Below, one piece after another: positions 43,906-46,010 of a DNA stretch of 46,010 bases. Source of the DNA: Pseudonocardia xinjiangensis (lineage in GTDB: Bacteria; Actinomycetota; Actinomycetes; Mycobacteriales; Pseudonocardiaceae). Every line of letters starts with the position of its first letter. Within the stretch, counting starts at the first letter, position 1. Both the position numbers and the translations under genes were made by a program. The DNA lies in the NCBI RefSeq assembly GCF_012911925.1, contig NZ_JAAXKY010000047.1, forward strand, positions 1 through 46,010. The letters run 5' to 3'. The notes below the pieces were generated by a model that was not told where the DNA came from, made no database searches, and was given only the letters and a program-made list of their open reading frames with translations.

Positions 43906-44538
43906 CGTGATCTCCTCGTCGTCCTGGTCAGAGGCGAAGTTCCGGCCGCCTCGTTTCCGGCATAACAGGCGCCAGCAGTGCGATATAGCGATTTCACTCG
44001 GAATGTCACATGGAGGCTCGACCGGATCAGGAGAATCACGACCGGTCGAGCATGGGGATAAATCATGACTAACACGCGGATGACCCGGAAGCAAGGTCGC
44101 GCCGCGACGGACCGCCGACCCACCGGTCGTGCGTTCATCACAGGCCCCATATGTCCGGCGGTCAACGGGGCAGACAGGCTATGTAACGGCAGAAACATCC
44201 AACAAGGACGGAAGCAGCCTACGTCCCGGAAAGGGACAGCGAACGCACTCGACGAAAAGCTTCAGGTAACCCGGAGATCGCCGAACCCTGCCCCCAGGCG
44301 TGCTCGCTGCCGCGCCGGCCCTCGACGTAGGTGCGGACCAGGATCGCCAGCGCGACCTCGGCGAAGTCGACGCCGATTAGCTCGCATCGGGGACGACCTA
44401 TCCAACTTGCTCGAGAACTGGGGCGTGAGATCTTCGCCGCGGTGTGACCGTCGACGGTCACGAGAGCTGATCGCCGAGCGCTCGGTCGACGTCTCGTACC
44501 ACCTTCCACCGTCACCGGGAACAGGTGGCCGCGGGCCC
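43906..44538. other. Gene-free stretch
   Basis: About 630 bp without a convincing gene. A minus-strand piece near 44219-44390 (VDFAEVALAILVRTYVEGRR) is protein-like and could be a remnant, but its family is not clear. The SDR promoter should be just above 43905. Confidence 0.4.
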
Positions 44539-45798
44539 TTACGTGCGCAAGCGGTCGAAGGCGACGGGAAGGTGTGCCGGGCCCCGGAGGGCGGCGTTGT
44601 CCCGGTAGGAGGGAGGCTCGGTGAGCAACCGGGGAGCTTGAAGGCGGCGCGCCAGCGCGGCAAGGGCGACCTGTGCCTCCATCCGGGCGAGCGGAGCACC
44701 GACGCAGTAGTGGCCGCCACCGCCGAATCCGAAGTGGACGTTGTCGGTGCGGTCGGGCACGAAGGAGTCGGCGGCCGGGAATCGGCGGGGGTCGCGACTG
44801 CCGGAGGCGAGCAACAGCACTACGGTGGCCGCCGCCGGCACTGTGGTGCCGGCGATCTGGATGTCGGCCAGGGTGGTGCGGGTGCGGTACTGCACCGGCG
44901 GGTCGTAACGCAGGATCTCCTCAACCATCGTCAGCGCCAGCGCGGGGTCGTCCCGGAGGCGGTCGAGCACGTCGGGGTGGCGCAGGAGGGTGAGCATTCC
45001 GTTGGTGACGAGGTTGACGGTGGTCTCGTGCCCTGCAATGAGCAGCAGCGCCATCGTGCTCAGCAGCTCCTGATCGCTCATTCGATCATCGGGGTCGGTT
45101 TCGGAGAGCAGAGCGGACAGCAGATCGTCGGCTGGTCGAGCCCGGCGGACTTCCACCAGCTCGGCGAAGTAGTCGCGCATCTGCTGAGCGGCCTGTCCGG
45201 CCTGCTGGATCTCCGACTCCGTCATCCCCGCCGCCGGGTCGAGGCTACGGATCAGCGCCGAGGACCAGCCGTGGAAACGGCGCTCGTCCTCCCTGGGCAC
45301 GCCGAGCAGCTCGCAGATGACGGCGACCGGGAGCGGATAGGCCAGATCACCCACGACGTCGAGCTCACCGAGGTCGCTCCGGGCGTCGATCAGCCCGTCG
45401 ACGAGCTGGACGATGCGTTGGTGCATGCCGCCGATCCGGGTCGGGGTGAAGTGGCGCATCACGAGACGCCGCAGGCGGTCGTGTTCGGGCGGGTCGAGGA
45501 AGATGAACGCCGGGTTGCGGGGTTCCCCACCCGAGTTCAGACGTCCGGAGGCCGCCAGCGCACCGGCGCCTCTGGCACTCTTGCGCTCGTCGGAGCTGAT
45601 CCGAGGGTCGTGCAGGAGCCGACTGATCTCGGCATAGGTGCTCACCACGTAGCTGCCGTCGTCCTGGACGGTGACCGGCTGCTCCCGCAGCTGCGCGTAG
45701 AGCGGGTAAGGGTTCGGGCGGCTGGCGGGGTCGAGGATCTGCTCGAACAGCCGGCCCGGGGCGGTTGCCGTGGCGGTGGTGGACTGTGCAGAGATCAT
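44539..45798 (-). CDS. Cytochrome P450 (bacterial CYP105/107-like)
   Basis: Protein of 419 residues from ATG 45798. All P450 hallmarks are present: the I-helix oxygen-binding motif AGHETT (255-260), the K-helix EILR (294-297), the PERF-like region FVPDR and the haem loop FGFGGGGHYCVGAPL with axial ligand Cys365. The length and soluble N-terminus fit bacterial class I P450s, which need a separate ferredoxin and reductase; none is encoded in the window. The LDPPEHDRLRRLVMRHF block is typical of actinomycete CYP families that hydroxylate natural products, terpenes or xenobiotics. The frame extends upstream to 45879, but the internal ATG fits the family start. Confidence 0.93.
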   Translation of the reverse strand: MISAQSTTATATAPGRLFEQILDPASRPNPYPLYAQLREQPVTVQDDGSYVVSTYAEISRLLHDPRISSDERKSARGAGALAASGRLNSGGEPRNPAFIFLDPPEHDRLRRLVMRHFTPTRIGGMHQRIVQLVDGLIDARSDLGELDVVGDLAYPLPVAVICELLGVPREDERRFHGWSSALIRSLDPAAGMTESEIQQAGQAAQQMRDYFAELVEVRRARPADDLLSALLSETDPDDRMSDQELLSTMALLLIAGHETTVNLVTNGMLTLLRHPDVLDRLRDDPALALTMVEEILRYDPPVQYRTRTTLADIQIAGTTVPAAATVVLLLASGSRDPRRFPAADSFVPDRTDNVHFGFGGGGHYCVGAPLARMEAQVALAALARRLQAPRLLTEPPSYRDNAALRGPAHLPVAFDRLRT

Positions 45799-46010
45799 GG
45801 TGGTCTCTTCCGAGTGTCTGTGTCGATCGGGTCGTGGTGGAGGGCGCCGCGGAGCGGCGGATTGCGCGGACGGGTCCACGTGCGAGGCCGTCAGCGCAGA
45901 GGCGTCGGCCCAGGTGGGATGCGCGGGTCGGCGCCGGCGGGGCTGATGGCGGTTGCCGGAGCGCTGGGGCCAGGACCCGTGGGGGTGGCGTTGGGGCTGT
46001 GGGTGGACTG
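45799..46010. other. P450 upstream region
   Basis: About 210 bp of GC-rich sequence to the window edge with no recognised gene. It should contain the P450 promoter. Confidence 0.4.

Overview
The window is high-GC actinomycete DNA, most like a Pseudonocardia or a relative in the Pseudonocardiales. The markers are two deazaflavin (F420)-type nitroreductases, a mycofactocin-type short-chain dehydrogenase, a bacterial P450, LacI/GntR/TetR/MerR/LuxR regulators, frequent GTG/TTG starts and strong GC bias at third codon positions. All calls come from reading sequence; no database search was possible.

Layout. 0-6 kb: transposase debris (IS5-type fragments at 3-152 and 5643-5881, a truncated IS3-family element at 4842-5642) around an SPFH/flotillin gene with a small membrane partner, and a gene-poor stretch holding a duplicated ~150 bp sequence. 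5.9-12.2 kb: a coupled MerR/nitroreductase pair, a frameshifted ATPase, three genes of an oligopeptide-type ABC importer that lacks its binding protein and first permease, then a stack of gene remnants (nrdB, metF and DJ-1/PfpI pieces) and a methyltransferase. 12.9-19.1 kb: an intact sugar locus: LacI repressor, two palindromic operators, lipoprotein binding protein, two permeases and a GH39 beta-xylosidase-like enzyme, which together would import and cleave a xylo-oligosaccharide-like substrate. 19.7-22.7 kb: a 1016-residue NACHT protein with leucine-rich-like repeats, resembling bacterial NLR-type defence proteins.

24.3-31.8 kb: a GntR regulator, two Rieske oxygenase alpha subunits separated by an orphan HicB-like protein, and two oligopeptide-family lipoprotein binding proteins with a strong hairpin between them. 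It looks like an undescribed uptake-and-oxidation locus. 31.9-32.2 kb: a broken gene resembling the C-terminus of a CBASS-type nucleotidyltransferase. 32.3-35.2 kb: a TetR repressor divergent from a redox operon (F420/NADP-binding protein, quinone oxidoreductase, nitroreductase). 35.6-38.1 kb: beta-propeller and frameshifted cupin genes divergent from a frameshifted LuxR regulator.

38.7-46 kb is mosaic accessory DNA: a 3' half of tRNA-Pro(GGG) (probable integration scar), two methyltransferases (one with an internal deletion), a VirK-like lipoprotein, FAD-oxidase and membrane-protein remnants, a tandem 28 bp repeat, a mycofactocin-type dehydrogenase and a P450. Several otherwise well conserved genes are broken by one base, so either base-level sequence errors or recent decay must be considered throughout.
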